Of a DNA stretch of 7,398 bases, positions 1-6,689 are shown in pieces. How positions within the stretch are numbered: position 1 is the stretch's first letter; every line of letters begins with the position of its first letter. The notes beneath the pieces were generated by a model. It saw only the letters and a list, made by a program, of their open reading frames with translations. It searched no databases and had not been told where the DNA came from. The DNA is from Pseudomonadota bacterium (lineage in GTDB: Bacteria > Pseudomonadota > Alphaproteobacteria > Caulobacterales > Caulobacteraceae): assembly GCA_023433655.1 (NCBI GenBank), contig JAEYUE010000046.1, forward strand, positions 1 through 7,398, in the 5' to 3' direction. The position numbers and the translations under genes were made by a program.

Positions 1-606
1 GGCCAGCGCTGCACCGCCTCCAGCCGCCTGATCGTCCAGGACGGCGTGCACGATCGTTTCGTCGCGATGCTGGCGGAGAAGGTCGCCGCCCTGCGCGTCG
101 GCCCCGCGCTGAATCCGGAGACCCAGGTCGGTCCCGCCGTCAGCGAGGACCAGCGAGAGACCTCATACCGCTACATCGACATCGCGCGCGGCGAAGGCGG
201 CCGCGTCGCCGCCGGCGGCGAGCGGCTGAACCTCGAAACGCCCGGCTGGTACGTCCAGCCGACCCTGATCGCCGACACCGACCCGGCCGGCCGCATCAAC
301 ACCGAGGAGGTGTTCGGCCCCGTCGCATCGACCATCCGCGTCAAGGACTTCGAGCAGGCGCTGGAGATCGCCAACGGCGTGGAATTCGGCCTCTCGGCCG
401 GCATCGTCACCGGTTCGCTGAAGCACGCCCGCGACTTCCAGCGCCGGGCGAAGGCGGGGATGACCATGGTCAACCTGCCCACCGCCGGCGTCGACTATCA
501 CGTGCCCTTCGGCGGCACGAAGTCGTCCAGCTACGGCCCGCGCGAGCAGGGCTTCGCGGCGGTCGAGTTCTTCACACAGACCAAGACGGCCTACACCGCC
601 GTCTGA
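1..606 (+). CDS. Aldehyde dehydrogenase, C-terminal part; probable alpha-ketoglutaric semialdehyde (2,5-dioxovalerate) dehydrogenase
   Basis: The reading frame is open from base 1, so this is the C-terminal 201 residues of a gene that begins before the window. An internal GTG at 46 should not be taken as the start. The first residues are GQRCTASSR, the aldehyde dehydrogenase active-site segment, with the catalytic cysteine at bases 10-12. EEVFGP (about 303-320), the cofactor-domain motif of the superfamily, follows. The ending, with VNLPTAGVDYHVPFGG, SSYGPREQG and a final FFTQTKTAY, resembles the alpha-ketoglutaric semialdehyde dehydrogenases of proteobacterial pentose, aldarate and hydroxyproline breakdown, which oxidise 2,5-dioxopentanoate to 2-oxoglutarate with NAD(P)+. 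The enzyme should be cytosolic. Superfamily membership is seen directly; the substrate is inferred from remembered family patterns. No other gene of such a pathway is visible, so context neither supports nor contradicts it. Confidence 0.9.
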   Translation, partial: GQRCTASSRLIVQDGVHDRFVAMLAEKVAALRVGPALNPETQVGPAVSEDQRETSYRYIDIARGEGGRVAAGGERLNLETPGWYVQPTLIADTDPAGRINTEEVFGPVASTIRVKDFEQALEIANGVEFGLSAGIVTGSLKHARDFQRRAKAGMTMVNLPTAGVDYHVPFGGTKSSSYGPREQGFAAVEFFTQTKTAYTAV

Positions 607-660
607 GCTTCCGGTGAACCCTCGCGCCTGCCCGGCGTTGACCGACGAAAGGAGAGCGCC

Positions 661-852
661 ATGGGCATGACGGAACAGGTGACCCGCCGGGTCGAGACCA
701 CCCCCGAACGCGACGACGATCTCGCCGATGTCGAACTGGTCATCCGCCGCGCGCGGGCCGGCGATCTGACCGAGAACGAGGCGTTCGAGGACATCGAGCG
801 GATCGTGCGCCGCCGCGACCCGATCGAGATCTACCAGAAGTCCTGGGGCTAG
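661..852 (+). CDS. Small hypothetical protein, 63 aa
   Basis: I do not recognise this protein. It starts at ATG 661 behind a strong ribosome binding site, AAAGGAG at 648-654, six bases upstream. A second in-frame ATG at 667 is a less well spaced alternative. The product is very charged, with an acidic middle (ERDDDLADVE) and an arginine-rich end (IVRRRDP), no cysteine, no signal peptide and no membrane segment. It is probably helical and cytosolic. The stretch RAGDLTENEAFEDIERIV (about residues 32-49) has the look of short 'G-x-LT-x-x-E' helical segments, but that is too weak to assign a family. It lies 54 bases after the dehydrogenase on the same strand and could be cotranscribed. Its TAG stop lies inside a CTAG that also forms the stop of the convergent methyltransferase gene. 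The ribosome binding site and GC3-rich codons make it a credible gene. Confidence 0.7.
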   Translation: MGMTEQVTRRVETTPERDDDLADVELVIRRARAGDLTENEAFEDIERIVRRRDPIEIYQKSWG

Positions 853-1799
853 GGCGCGGTCAGCACCGCCCCGATGGCGGCGATCCGCTCTGCATCGCGA
901 TAGGCCTCGCTGCGCAGCATCCCGCCGAATACGTCAGGATCGATCTCCTCGTAGTCGAGATCCAGCCCGCGCGTCCGGGCCAGTTCGCGCAGGCCTGCGC
1001 GCACCCCGTCGCGCCCCTCGACGATGGCGCTGCCGGTGTAGAGCACGAAGCGTCCTCCCGGCGCCAGCCGGTCCACGCCCGCCCGCACCCAGTCCAGCGC
1101 GAGGGCGGCGCCCAGCCGATCGCCGCCGTCGCGATAGGTGCGCCCGCTCTCGCCAGCGATGTAGGGCGGATTGGCCACGATCAGGTCGAAGCGCTCCGGA
1201 TGCGCGGGCAGGCCGCTCGCCTCGACCAGCTCCGCCGTCAGCGCCGCATGGGCGAGACTGATCGCCGCCAGCTCCAGCGCCCGCGGATTCACGTCTGTGG
1301 CCACGATCCGCGCACCGGGACAGGCGGCCGCCAGCGTCGCCGCTCCGACCCCCGCGCCTACGCCGATGTCCAGGGCCGCGCCGGTGGTCGCCCGCCCCTG
1401 CAGCGCCTGCCTCAGGAACCGGGCGAAGCGGTAGCTGTCAGGGCCGAGGAAGACTGCGTCCCGGTCGTGCCCGGGGGCCGAGTGCAGGTACAGCCGTCCG
1501 TCCACGGAGCTGACCCGCACATCCAGGCGGAGGCCGTCCGCGGCCTCCCGCACCACGGCCGCGCGGCGGACCAGGTCCAGGAGATCGGGCGGCAGCAGAT
1601 CGGGCGTGAACGGCCGCGACCAGCCGAAGACGTCGCGCAGGGCGCTCTCGCGCCGCGCCGGCCGCCGCCGCCGGACCAGGGCGTGGGTCGACGGGGTCGG
1701 AGTGACGAAGTCGTAGCCCGACGTCTCCAGCCGCCCCAGCACTTCCAGCAGGGCGGCGGTCCGCGCGTCGGCGGGCGAGCGCGTGACCGGCGCGTCCAT
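849..1799 (-). CDS. Class I SAM-dependent methyltransferase with NPPY motif (HemK/PrmC-like, target unknown)
   Basis: This 316-residue protein is a Rossmann-fold methyltransferase. The SAM-binding loop LDIGVGAGVG is at residues 143-152 (motif I). The acidic residue at the end of strand 2 is D169 in ATDVNPRALELA. NPPY at 210-213 (motif IV) follows the strand DLIVAN. NPPY is typical of enzymes that methylate a nitrogen on glutamine side chains, adenine or guanine. The N-terminal 120 residues form an extra domain, as in HemK/PrmC relatives, but I cannot read a target from it, and I would not call it PrmC itself. The frame stays open further upstream, but the true start is ATG 1799, where TGATG makes the previous gene's stop overlap this start by one base. 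Upstream residues are a low-complexity shadow of that gene. Translation is probably coupled to the upstream oxidase-like gene; no strong ribosome binding site is visible. The stop shares CTAG 849-852 with the convergent gene. Confidence 0.88.
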   Translation of the reverse strand: MDAPVTRSPADARTAALLEVLGRLETSGYDFVTPTPSTHALVRRRRPARRESALRDVFGWSRPFTPDLLPPDLLDLVRRAAVVREAADGLRLDVRVSSVDGRLYLHSAPGHDRDAVFLGPDSYRFARFLRQALQGRATTGAALDIGVGAGVGAATLAAACPGARIVATDVNPRALELAAISLAHAALTAELVEASGLPAHPERFDLIVANPPYIAGESGRTYRDGGDRLGAALALDWVRAGVDRLAPGGRFVLYTGSAIVEGRDGVRAGLRELARTRGLDLDYEEIDPDVFGGMLRSEAYRDAERIAAIGAVLTAP

Positions 1800-2713
1800 C
1801 AGGCGGACTTCAGCACCTGCTCGGGGCCCCAGAGGTGCTCGCGATAGGCCTCGAAACAGCGCTCGCCGGCGCGCAGCCGCATCACCGCCCCCTCGGCCAG
1901 GCTGCGAATGACCTCGGGCCGCTCGGCCGCCAGCGGCCGCAGCACCTCCTCGTTCCAGGTGCGCGAATGCTCGACGTCGAGGGTGGCGTGCAGGGCGAAA
2001 TATTTGCGCTCGGAGCCGACCCCCAGCCGCTTCAGCCCGGCGGCGACGTGGCCCGCCCTCCACGGCGCGGTCAGCTCGACCGCGCCCAGGGCGCCGAGGG
2101 CGTGGAAGGCGTAGCGCCGCGTGGTCGAGAAGGCGACCAGGGTGTTGCCGAGCGCCAGCGAAGGCCACACCGTCCCCTCGATCGTCGGCGCCAGGTCCAG
2201 CGCTTTCGCCAGCCGCTCCAGCATCGGGCCGTGCATGCCGCCTTCGTTGCCGCGGCCCATCTCATCCCAGTAGTTGCGAGCCAGCTCCAGCTTGGGCCGT
2301 GCCGGCATCTTCACCTGGGCGTAGGCGACAAGGTCCTCGAAGCCGGCCTCGCCGGCGACCTCCTGCAGCAGGAACCAGCGCATCTCCTCCATCGAGGCGG
2401 ACTCGGCCAGCCAGGGGAACAGGGGGTCGTTCTCTCCGGGGCCGGCGCCCTGAAGGTTCTCGAACCAGGCGACGAAGCCGTCCACGTCCTGCGGCAGGTC
2501 CTGCAGCCAGGGCGCGGCGTCGGCGCGCATGCGCTCGACGAAGGCGCCTTCCAGCAGCGTCATCTCCGCGTCCTCGCGGGCATGGTCGGTCCAGCCCGCA
2601 TACGGAATCCCCGGGGCGAGGCGCCGGTTGTTCCATCGCGACAGCGCGCGGTGGAAGGCCGCCGGATCGGCGACCTCGTTAAGGACGGGCAGGCTCTTGG
2701 GTCCGGCGTTCAT
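1799..2713 (-). CDS. Iron-containing redox enzyme family protein (heme-oxygenase-like fold, putative diiron oxidase)
   Basis: This 304-residue protein resembles the heme-oxygenase-like diiron oxidase/oxygenase families (CADD, PqqC and UndA relatives; Pfam Haem_oxygenas_2 type). The strongest sign is HATLDVEH, giving H242, D246 and H249. This H-x3-D-x2-H spacing matches the last metal-ligand helix of CADD. E213 in GALGAVELTA fits the preceding ligand helix. E118 in FLLQE fits the first helix, and a DEMGRG segment with H161 lies between. The His expected seven residues after the first Glu is F125 here, so the metal site may be altered. No signal peptide or membrane segment is visible, so it should be cytosolic. 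ATG 2713 is preceded by AGGAAGG (2719-2725) five bases away, a clear start. It is the first gene of a two-gene operon with the methyltransferase, which suggests the two act on the same substrate or pathway. Fold assignment is fairly safe; chemistry and substrate are unknown. Confidence 0.8.
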   Translation of the reverse strand: MNAGPKSLPVLNEVADPAAFHRALSRWNNRRLAPGIPYAGWTDHAREDAEMTLLEGAFVERMRADAAPWLQDLPQDVDGFVAWFENLQGAGPGENDPLFPWLAESASMEEMRWFLLQEVAGEAGFEDLVAYAQVKMPARPKLELARNYWDEMGRGNEGGMHGPMLERLAKALDLAPTIEGTVWPSLALGNTLVAFSTTRRYAFHALGALGAVELTAPWRAGHVAAGLKRLGVGSERKYFALHATLDVEHSRTWNEEVLRPLAAERPEVIRSLAEGAVMRLRAGERCFEAYREHLWGPEQVLKSA

Positions 2714-2718
2714 GGCAA

Positions 2719-2725
2719 CCTTCCT
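2719..2725 (-). promoter_or_regulatory. Ribosome binding site of the oxidase-like gene
   Basis: AGGAAGG on the minus strand ends five bases before the ATG at 2713. It fixes the start of the oxidase-like protein and argues against internal starts. Confidence 0.75.
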
Positions 2726-2857
2726 GGAACGGACCCGGAATACGTCCCGCAGCGGTCACGGTTCCATCAGACAAGCGATTGTTACGTAAGGCGTTCTGTC
2801 GGATTTTGGACACTGGAACCCCTTGGCGGGGCTGGCATTTCGGGATTCCCTTCCCCT

Positions 2858-2861
2858 GAGG
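2858..2861 (+). promoter_or_regulatory. Ribosome binding site of the 63-aa gene upstream of cphA
   Basis: GAGG (inside TGAGG, 2857-2861) sits five bases before ATG 2867. It is the main support for starting the small protein here. The same frame stays open far upstream as antisense shadow of the oxidase-like gene, so the longer reading should be ignored. Confidence 0.6.
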
Positions 2862-2866
2862 CCTGC

Positions 2867-3058
2867 ATGACCCACCCCGGCTACCACTGGACGATCCAAC
2901 CCTCCGGCGACGGGTGGGTCTGGGAGGTGCGCGAGCCGCACGAGGGGCTGCTGGTTTCCACCGGCGCAGCTCCGTCCCGCGCCGTCGCCGCCGCCCTGGT
3001 GGTGCGCGCCCTGGCCCGCGGCATGACGGCGGGACCGTCGTGGAGCCTTGCGGCATGA
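2867..3058 (+). CDS. Small hypothetical protein, 63 aa, first gene of the cyanophycin operon
   Basis: I do not recognise this protein. It begins at ATG 2867 after GAGG (2858-2861) and its TGA overlaps the ATG of cphA (ATGA, 3055-3058). Translation of the two is therefore probably coupled. The N-terminal half, with HWTIQPSGDGWVWEVREP (residues 7-24), alternates tryptophans and charged residues and looks like short beta strands. The second half, from APSRAVAAALVVRALARGM (about 37-55), looks like one amphipathic helix that is too charged for a membrane anchor. A small beta-beta-alpha domain is a reasonable guess. There is no signal peptide and no cysteine. Position as leader of cphA-cphB suggests a cytosolic accessory role in cyanophycin metabolism, or only a translational leader. 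The good ribosome binding site, GC3-rich codons and exact stop-start overlap argue for a real gene; the function is unknown. Confidence 0.7.
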   Translation: MTHPGYHWTIQPSGDGWVWEVREPHEGLLVSTGAAPSRAVAAALVVRALARGMTAGPSWSLAA

Positions 3059-5817
3059 GCAACCTCCGGACCTCGCGCCCGCTTCGCGTCCTCGAACACG
3101 GCGTCTACCGCGGTCCTCATCTCTACGGCCGGCGCCCGATGATCCGCATCCAGGTCGATCTCGGCGACCTCGAGGACTGGCCGACCGATACCCTACCGGG
3201 CTTCGCAGAGGCTCTGCTCGCGGCTCTGCCTACCCTGGACCGGCACCATTGCAGCCTCGGCCGTCCGGGCGGCTTCGTGGAACGCCTGCGCGAGGGCACC
3301 TGGATCGGTCATGTCGTCGAACACGTGGCGCTGGAGCTGCAGTCGCTGGCCGGCGCCGCCACCACCCGGGGCAAGACCCGATCGGTGAAGGGGCGTCCGG
3401 GCGTCTACAATGTCATGTTCGCCTACGAGGACGAGGAAACCGGCCTGCTGGCCGGGCGGCTCGCCCTCCAGGTCGTCGACGCCCTGCTGCCGCCCGACCG
3501 CAGCGGCGTCGAGGGGCTCGAGAGGCTGACGCGGGGAACGGACGATCTGTCCGCAGTCTCCACTGTCGAGGCGGCCCTGCCGCTGCTGCGCGCGGCTCGC
3601 CGCCGCAGCGCCCTCGGTCCCAGCACCCGCGCCCTCGTGGACGAAGCCCGCCGTCGCGGTATCCCCGTGACCCGACTCGACGAGCGCAGCCTGATCCAGC
3701 TGGGCTGGGGCGCGCGGCAGCGGCGCATCCGCGCCAGCGTCACCGACCGCACCGGCCTTATCGCCGCCGAACTGGCCGGCGACAAGGACCAGACCAAGGC
3801 CCTTCTCGCCGCCGTCGGCTGCCCCGTCGCGCCCGGCGTGGTCGCGCGCACCGCGGACGAGGCCGTCGCCCGCTCGAAACGGCTGAAGCGCCCGGTGGTC
3901 GTCAAGCCGCTGGACGGCAACCACGGGCGCGGCGTCACCACGGGGCTGCGCACCGATGCGGAGATCGCAGCCGCCTTCGCCGTCGCCGCCGCGCACAGCC
4001 GCCGCGTCGTGGTCGAGCAAGAGCTTCCCGGGGCCGATCACCGCATCCTCGTCGTCGACGGCCGCGTCGTGGCCGTCGCCGAGCGCGTGCCCGCCCATGT
4101 CATCGGCGACGGAACGCGATCCATTGCCCAGCTGGTGGACGAGCTGAACGCCGACCCGCGCCGCGGCGACGGGCACGAGAACCTGCTCACCCGCGTGCGC
4201 CTCGACGACCGGGCTGTGATCGACACCCTCGAACGCCAGCATCTGACCGTGGAAGACGTGCCCGAAGCCGGCCGGCGCGTGCTGCTGCGCACGACGGCCA
4301 ACCTGTCGTCGGGGGGCGAGGCCATTGACCGCACCGACGCCATCCACCCGGACAACGCCGCCATCGCCCGCCGGGCCGCCCTCGCCGTCGGCCTCGACGT
4401 CGCCGGCATAGACCTGCTCGCGCCGGACATTACGCGATCGGTGCGCGAGACCGGCGGCGGCGTGGTCGAGGTCAATGCGGCGCCGGGACTGCGCATGCAC
4501 CTGGCGCCCTCGCAGGGTCAGGCGCGCAACGTGGCGGAGCCGATCATCGGCATGATGTTCCCGCGCCGGTCCCGCTCGCGCATCCCGGTGCTGGCCGTCA
4601 CCGGCACCAACGGCAAGTCGACCGTCGGTCGCATGGCGGCGCACATCCTGCGCCGCGAGGGCCTGACCGTCGGCCTGACCAACACCAGCGGCGTCTATGT
4701 GAACGACGAGTGCGTCATGCGCGGCGACGCCAGCGGGCCGAGGAGCGCCCGGATGCTGCTGCGCGACCCGACCGTCGAGGCGGCCGTGCTGGAATGCGCC
4801 CGCGGCGGCATCCTCCGCGAGGGCCTGGCCTTCGACCGCTGCGAGGTCGGCGCCGTGCTCAACGTGCAGCCCGACCATCTCGGGCTGAAGGGAATCGAGA
4901 CGCTCGAGGACCTCGCCGCCGTCAAGTCGGTGGTGACCGAGTCGGTGTCCCGTCGCGGCGTAAGCGTGCTCAACGCTGACGACCCCCTGACCCTGCGCAT
5001 GGCCCGGCACGCCGGAGGGCGGGTCTGCTGGTTCTCGATGCGCGGCGGCCGCGACACCCCCGGCTTCCTCCTCAAGCACGTCGGGGAGGGCGGCCTCGCG
5101 GTCCTGTACGACCCGCTGTCGGGCGAGCTCGCCCTCCACGACAGCGGCGAGGAGACGCCGATCTGCAATGCCCGTGCGATCCCGGCGACCCTGGGCGGGA
5201 CGGTGCTGTTCAACGTGCAGAACGCCCTCGCCGCGGCGGCGATGGCGTACGGCGTCGGCGTCGCGCCGGCCATGATCGCCGCGGCCCTGTCCACCTTCGC
5301 CTCGACCTTCGAGCAGAACCCGGGCCGCATGAACGTCCACGACGACCACGGCTTCCGGGTCATTCTCGACTACGCCCATAACCCCGACGCCCTGCGGGCC
5401 CTCGGCCGCGCGGTCTCAGCCCTCCGGCCGGCGACCGGCCGCACCATCGCCATGCTCAGCATTCCCGGCGATCGCCGCGACGCCGAGATTCGGGCGATGG
5501 GCGAGATCGGGGCAGAATATTTCGATCGGCTGGTCTTCCGCGAGACGCCCGATAACCGCGGCCGCCCCGGCGGCGAGGTGATCCGGCTGATGAGCGAAGG
5601 CGCGGTCGCGGCGGGGTGCGACCCGGCGCGCATCACCGGCCTGCATCGCGAGGAGGAGGCGGTTGAGGCCTGTCTGCGCATGGCCCGGCCGGGCGACCTC
5701 GTCATCCTGACTCCGACCCGGGTCGAGGCGGTGTGGCGTCAGATGCTCGACTTCCGCCCGACGGCGGCCGGCGACGGCGCGCCGCAAGGCCTGCTCCTGG
5801 AGCCGCCCCATGGCTGA
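3055..5817 (+). CDS. cphA: Cyanophycin synthetase (CphA1 type)
   Basis: CphA builds cyanophycin (multi-L-arginyl-poly-L-aspartate), adding Asp to the backbone and Arg to each Asp side chain, each step using ATP. It acts in the cytosol at granules. The 920-residue product has all three regions. The N domain (about 1-165) has GHVVEHVALELQ at 85-96; by my alignment from memory, E89 corresponds to E82 of Synechocystis CphA in the cryptic primer-making hydrolytic site. The ATP-grasp domain (about 220-490) has VKPLDGNHGRG at 283-293, VVEQELPGADHR at 319-330 and EVNAAPGLRMH at 472-482. The Mur-ligase-like domain (about 500-900) has the P-loop GTNGKST at 517-523, ECARGGILREG, NVQPDHLG and LDYAHNP at 771-777. 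The length is slightly above the roughly 870-900 usual for the family. Start 3055 was chosen because ATGA overlaps the previous stop, GGAG lies at 3042-3045, and homology begins here; the open frame from 2914 is shadow. It overlaps cphB by eight bases. Confidence 0.97.
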   Translation: MSNLRTSRPLRVLEHGVYRGPHLYGRRPMIRIQVDLGDLEDWPTDTLPGFAEALLAALPTLDRHHCSLGRPGGFVERLREGTWIGHVVEHVALELQSLAGAATTRGKTRSVKGRPGVYNVMFAYEDEETGLLAGRLALQVVDALLPPDRSGVEGLERLTRGTDDLSAVSTVEAALPLLRAARRRSALGPSTRALVDEARRRGIPVTRLDERSLIQLGWGARQRRIRASVTDRTGLIAAELAGDKDQTKALLAAVGCPVAPGVVARTADEAVARSKRLKRPVVVKPLDGNHGRGVTTGLRTDAEIAAAFAVAAAHSRRVVVEQELPGADHRILVVDGRVVAVAERVPAHVIGDGTRSIAQLVDELNADPRRGDGHENLLTRVRLDDRAVIDTLERQHLTVEDVPEAGRRVLLRTTANLSSGGEAIDRTDAIHPDNAAIARRAALAVGLDVAGIDLLAPDITRSVRETGGGVVEVNAAPGLRMHLAPSQGQARNVAEPIIGMMFPRRSRSRIPVLAVTGTNGKSTVGRMAAHILRREGLTVGLTNTSGVYVNDECVMRGDASGPRSARMLLRDPTVEAAVLECARGGILREGLAFDRCEVGAVLNVQPDHLGLKGIETLEDLAAVKSVVTESVSRRGVSVLNADDPLTLRMARHAGGRVCWFSMRGGRDTPGFLLKHVGEGGLAVLYDPLSGELALHDSGEETPICNARAIPATLGGTVLFNVQNALAAAAMAYGVGVAPAMIAAALSTFASTFEQNPGRMNVHDDHGFRVILDYAHNPDALRALGRAVSALRPATGRTIAMLSIPGDRRDAEIRAMGEIGAEYFDRLVFRETPDNRGRPGGEVIRLMSEGAVAAGCDPARITGLHREEEAVEACLRMARPGDLVILTPTRVEAVWRQMLDFRPTAAGDGAPQGLLLEPPHG

Positions 5818-6640
5818 GCCCGGTCCCCTGATCATCATCGGCGGCCACGAGGACAAGGAGGGCGAGCGGGTCATCCTCAGGGAGGTGGCCCGTCGGCTCA
5901 ACGGCGGCCGCCTGGTCATCGCCACCGTCGCCTCACACGAGCCGGACGGCTATTTCGACGCCTACCTCGAGGCCTTCTCGGCGATCGGCGTCGACGACCT
6001 GGTCGAACTCTACGTCGAGGAGCGGGCCGAGAGCCTGGAGGACGAGACGCTGGCCGCCCTTGAGGGTGCAGGCGGTGTCTTCTTCAGCGGCGGCGACCAG
6101 CTGCGCATCTCCAGCCAGATCGGTGACACCCCGATCGAACGCCGCATCCGCGAACTGCACCGGGCGGGCGCGGTGATCGCAGGAACCTCGGCCGGCGCCT
6201 CGGTGATGAGCGAGACCATGCTGGTCAAGGGCGCGAGCTCGGAGTCCTACCGCATCGGCGATCTGCACATGGCGCCCGGTCTGGGTCTCGTCCGCGACCT
6301 GATCATCGACCAGCATTTCGCCGAGCGCGGCCGCTACGGCCGCCTCCTGGGCGCCGTCGCCCACAACCCGCGCCTGATGGGGGTCGGGATCGACGAGGAC
6401 ACCGCCATCGTCGTCGAGGGCCGCAGTTTCCGCGTCATCGGCAGCGGCGCGGCCTATGTCGTGGACGGCGAGACCGCCACCCACTCCAACATCGCCGAGG
6501 CCGACTGCGACCAGCCCCTGTCGATGTTCGACGTGCGCATGCACGTCCTGTCCAGCGGCGACCGCTTCGACCTCGACCGCCGTCGCCCCGCCGCCGGTCC
6601 TCACGAGGAAGGGGCGAAGGGCCGACGGAACCGCGACTGA
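5810..6640 (+). CDS. cphB: Cyanophycinase (S51 family serine peptidase)
   Basis: Cyanophycinase cuts cyanophycin from its C-terminus into beta-Asp-Arg dipeptides, the first step in using the stored nitrogen. The 276-residue product carries the family signatures GGHEDK (11-16), FFSGGDQLR (91-99) and GTSAGA (125-130), with nucleophile S127. DQHF gives D167 and H169, and GIDEDTA gives E196. These sit at a constant offset of five from S132, D172, H174 and E201 of Synechocystis CphB as I recall them, so the active site looks intact. There is no signal peptide, so it is the intracellular form rather than a secreted CphE type. The last 20 residues are a charged tail that is probably disordered. ATG 5810 has GGAG at 5799-5802 and overlaps the end of cphA by eight bases, so synthesis and degradation enzymes should be made together. 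It is the last gene of its operon. Confidence 0.96.
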   Translation: MAEPGPLIIIGGHEDKEGERVILREVARRLNGGRLVIATVASHEPDGYFDAYLEAFSAIGVDDLVELYVEERAESLEDETLAALEGAGGVFFSGGDQLRISSQIGDTPIERRIRELHRAGAVIAGTSAGASVMSETMLVKGASSESYRIGDLHMAPGLGLVRDLIIDQHFAERGRYGRLLGAVAHNPRLMGVGIDEDTAIVVEGRSFRVIGSGAAYVVDGETATHSNIAEADCDQPLSMFDVRMHVLSSGDRFDLDRRRPAAGPHEEGAKGRRNRD

Positions 6641-6674
6641 CGCGCCCATGGGGGCGCTGCCGTCCGGCTTCGGA
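6621..6674. terminator. Compound hairpin between cphB and the convergent tRNA gene (possible bidirectional terminator)
   Basis: An inner hairpin GCGCCC (6642-6647), loop ATGG, GGGCGC (6652-6657) is enclosed by a longer stem. That outer stem is GCCGACGG (6621-6628) with CCGTCCGGC (6660-6668), eight pairs with one bulged C. A small TCCG-GCTT-CGGA hairpin (6663-6674) competes with it. The cphB stop lies inside the structure. Its place at the end of the cph operon and downstream of the tRNA fits transcription termination from both sides. No T-run follows on either strand, so it is not a classical rho-independent terminator. Such GC-rich DNA forms hairpins easily, so confidence is low. Confidence 0.3.
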
Positions 6675-6689
6675 ATAGGGGGGAGAAAA

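Larger units (their letters stand above)
2714..2866. promoter_or_regulatory. Divergent intergenic region carrying promoters of the oxidase-methyltransferase and cyanophycin operons
   Basis: These 153 bases separate two divergent operons, so both promoters must lie here or just inside the genes. The region is richer in A and T than the genes, especially 2765-2812. It holds an 8-bp perfect palindrome TTACGTAA (2782-2789). An inverted repeat GGTTCCA (2760-2766) / TGGAACC (2814-2820) is centred near 2790. One GANTC site (2844-2848) is present, the CcrM methylation target of alphaproteobacteria. A weak sigma-70-like pair on the plus strand is TTGTTA (2779-2784), 17 bases, then GATTTT (2802-2807), but the -10 is poor. 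I found no convincing minus-strand promoter. The palindrome and repeat could be regulator sites. This is inference, and 7-bp repeats in a region this size can arise by chance. Confidence 0.45.

Noticed and set aside
46..606. GTG at 46 as the start of the aldehyde dehydrogenase
   Set aside because: The frame is open from base 1 and includes the active-site cysteine before 46, so the gene begins outside the window.
1800..2168. Upstream extension of the methyltransferase frame to an ATG at 2168
   Set aside because: The extra 123 residues are Arg/Ala/Gly-rich shadow of the oxidase-like gene, and the TGATG overlap marks the natural start at 1799.
1835..2866. Long plus-strand frame ending with the 63-aa gene
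   Set aside because: It is antisense to the well-supported oxidase-like gene and has no recognisable domain. Only the part from 2867 has a ribosome binding site and sensible composition.
2914..3054. Longer start for cphA at 2914
   Set aside because: The added 47 residues are Arg/Gly-rich and overlap the 63-aa gene in another frame. Family similarity begins just after 3055.
3193..5379. 728-codon minus-strand open frame
   Set aside because: It is antisense to cphA and arises from the high GC content. It is rich in Gly, Ala, His, Val and Asp without any motif.
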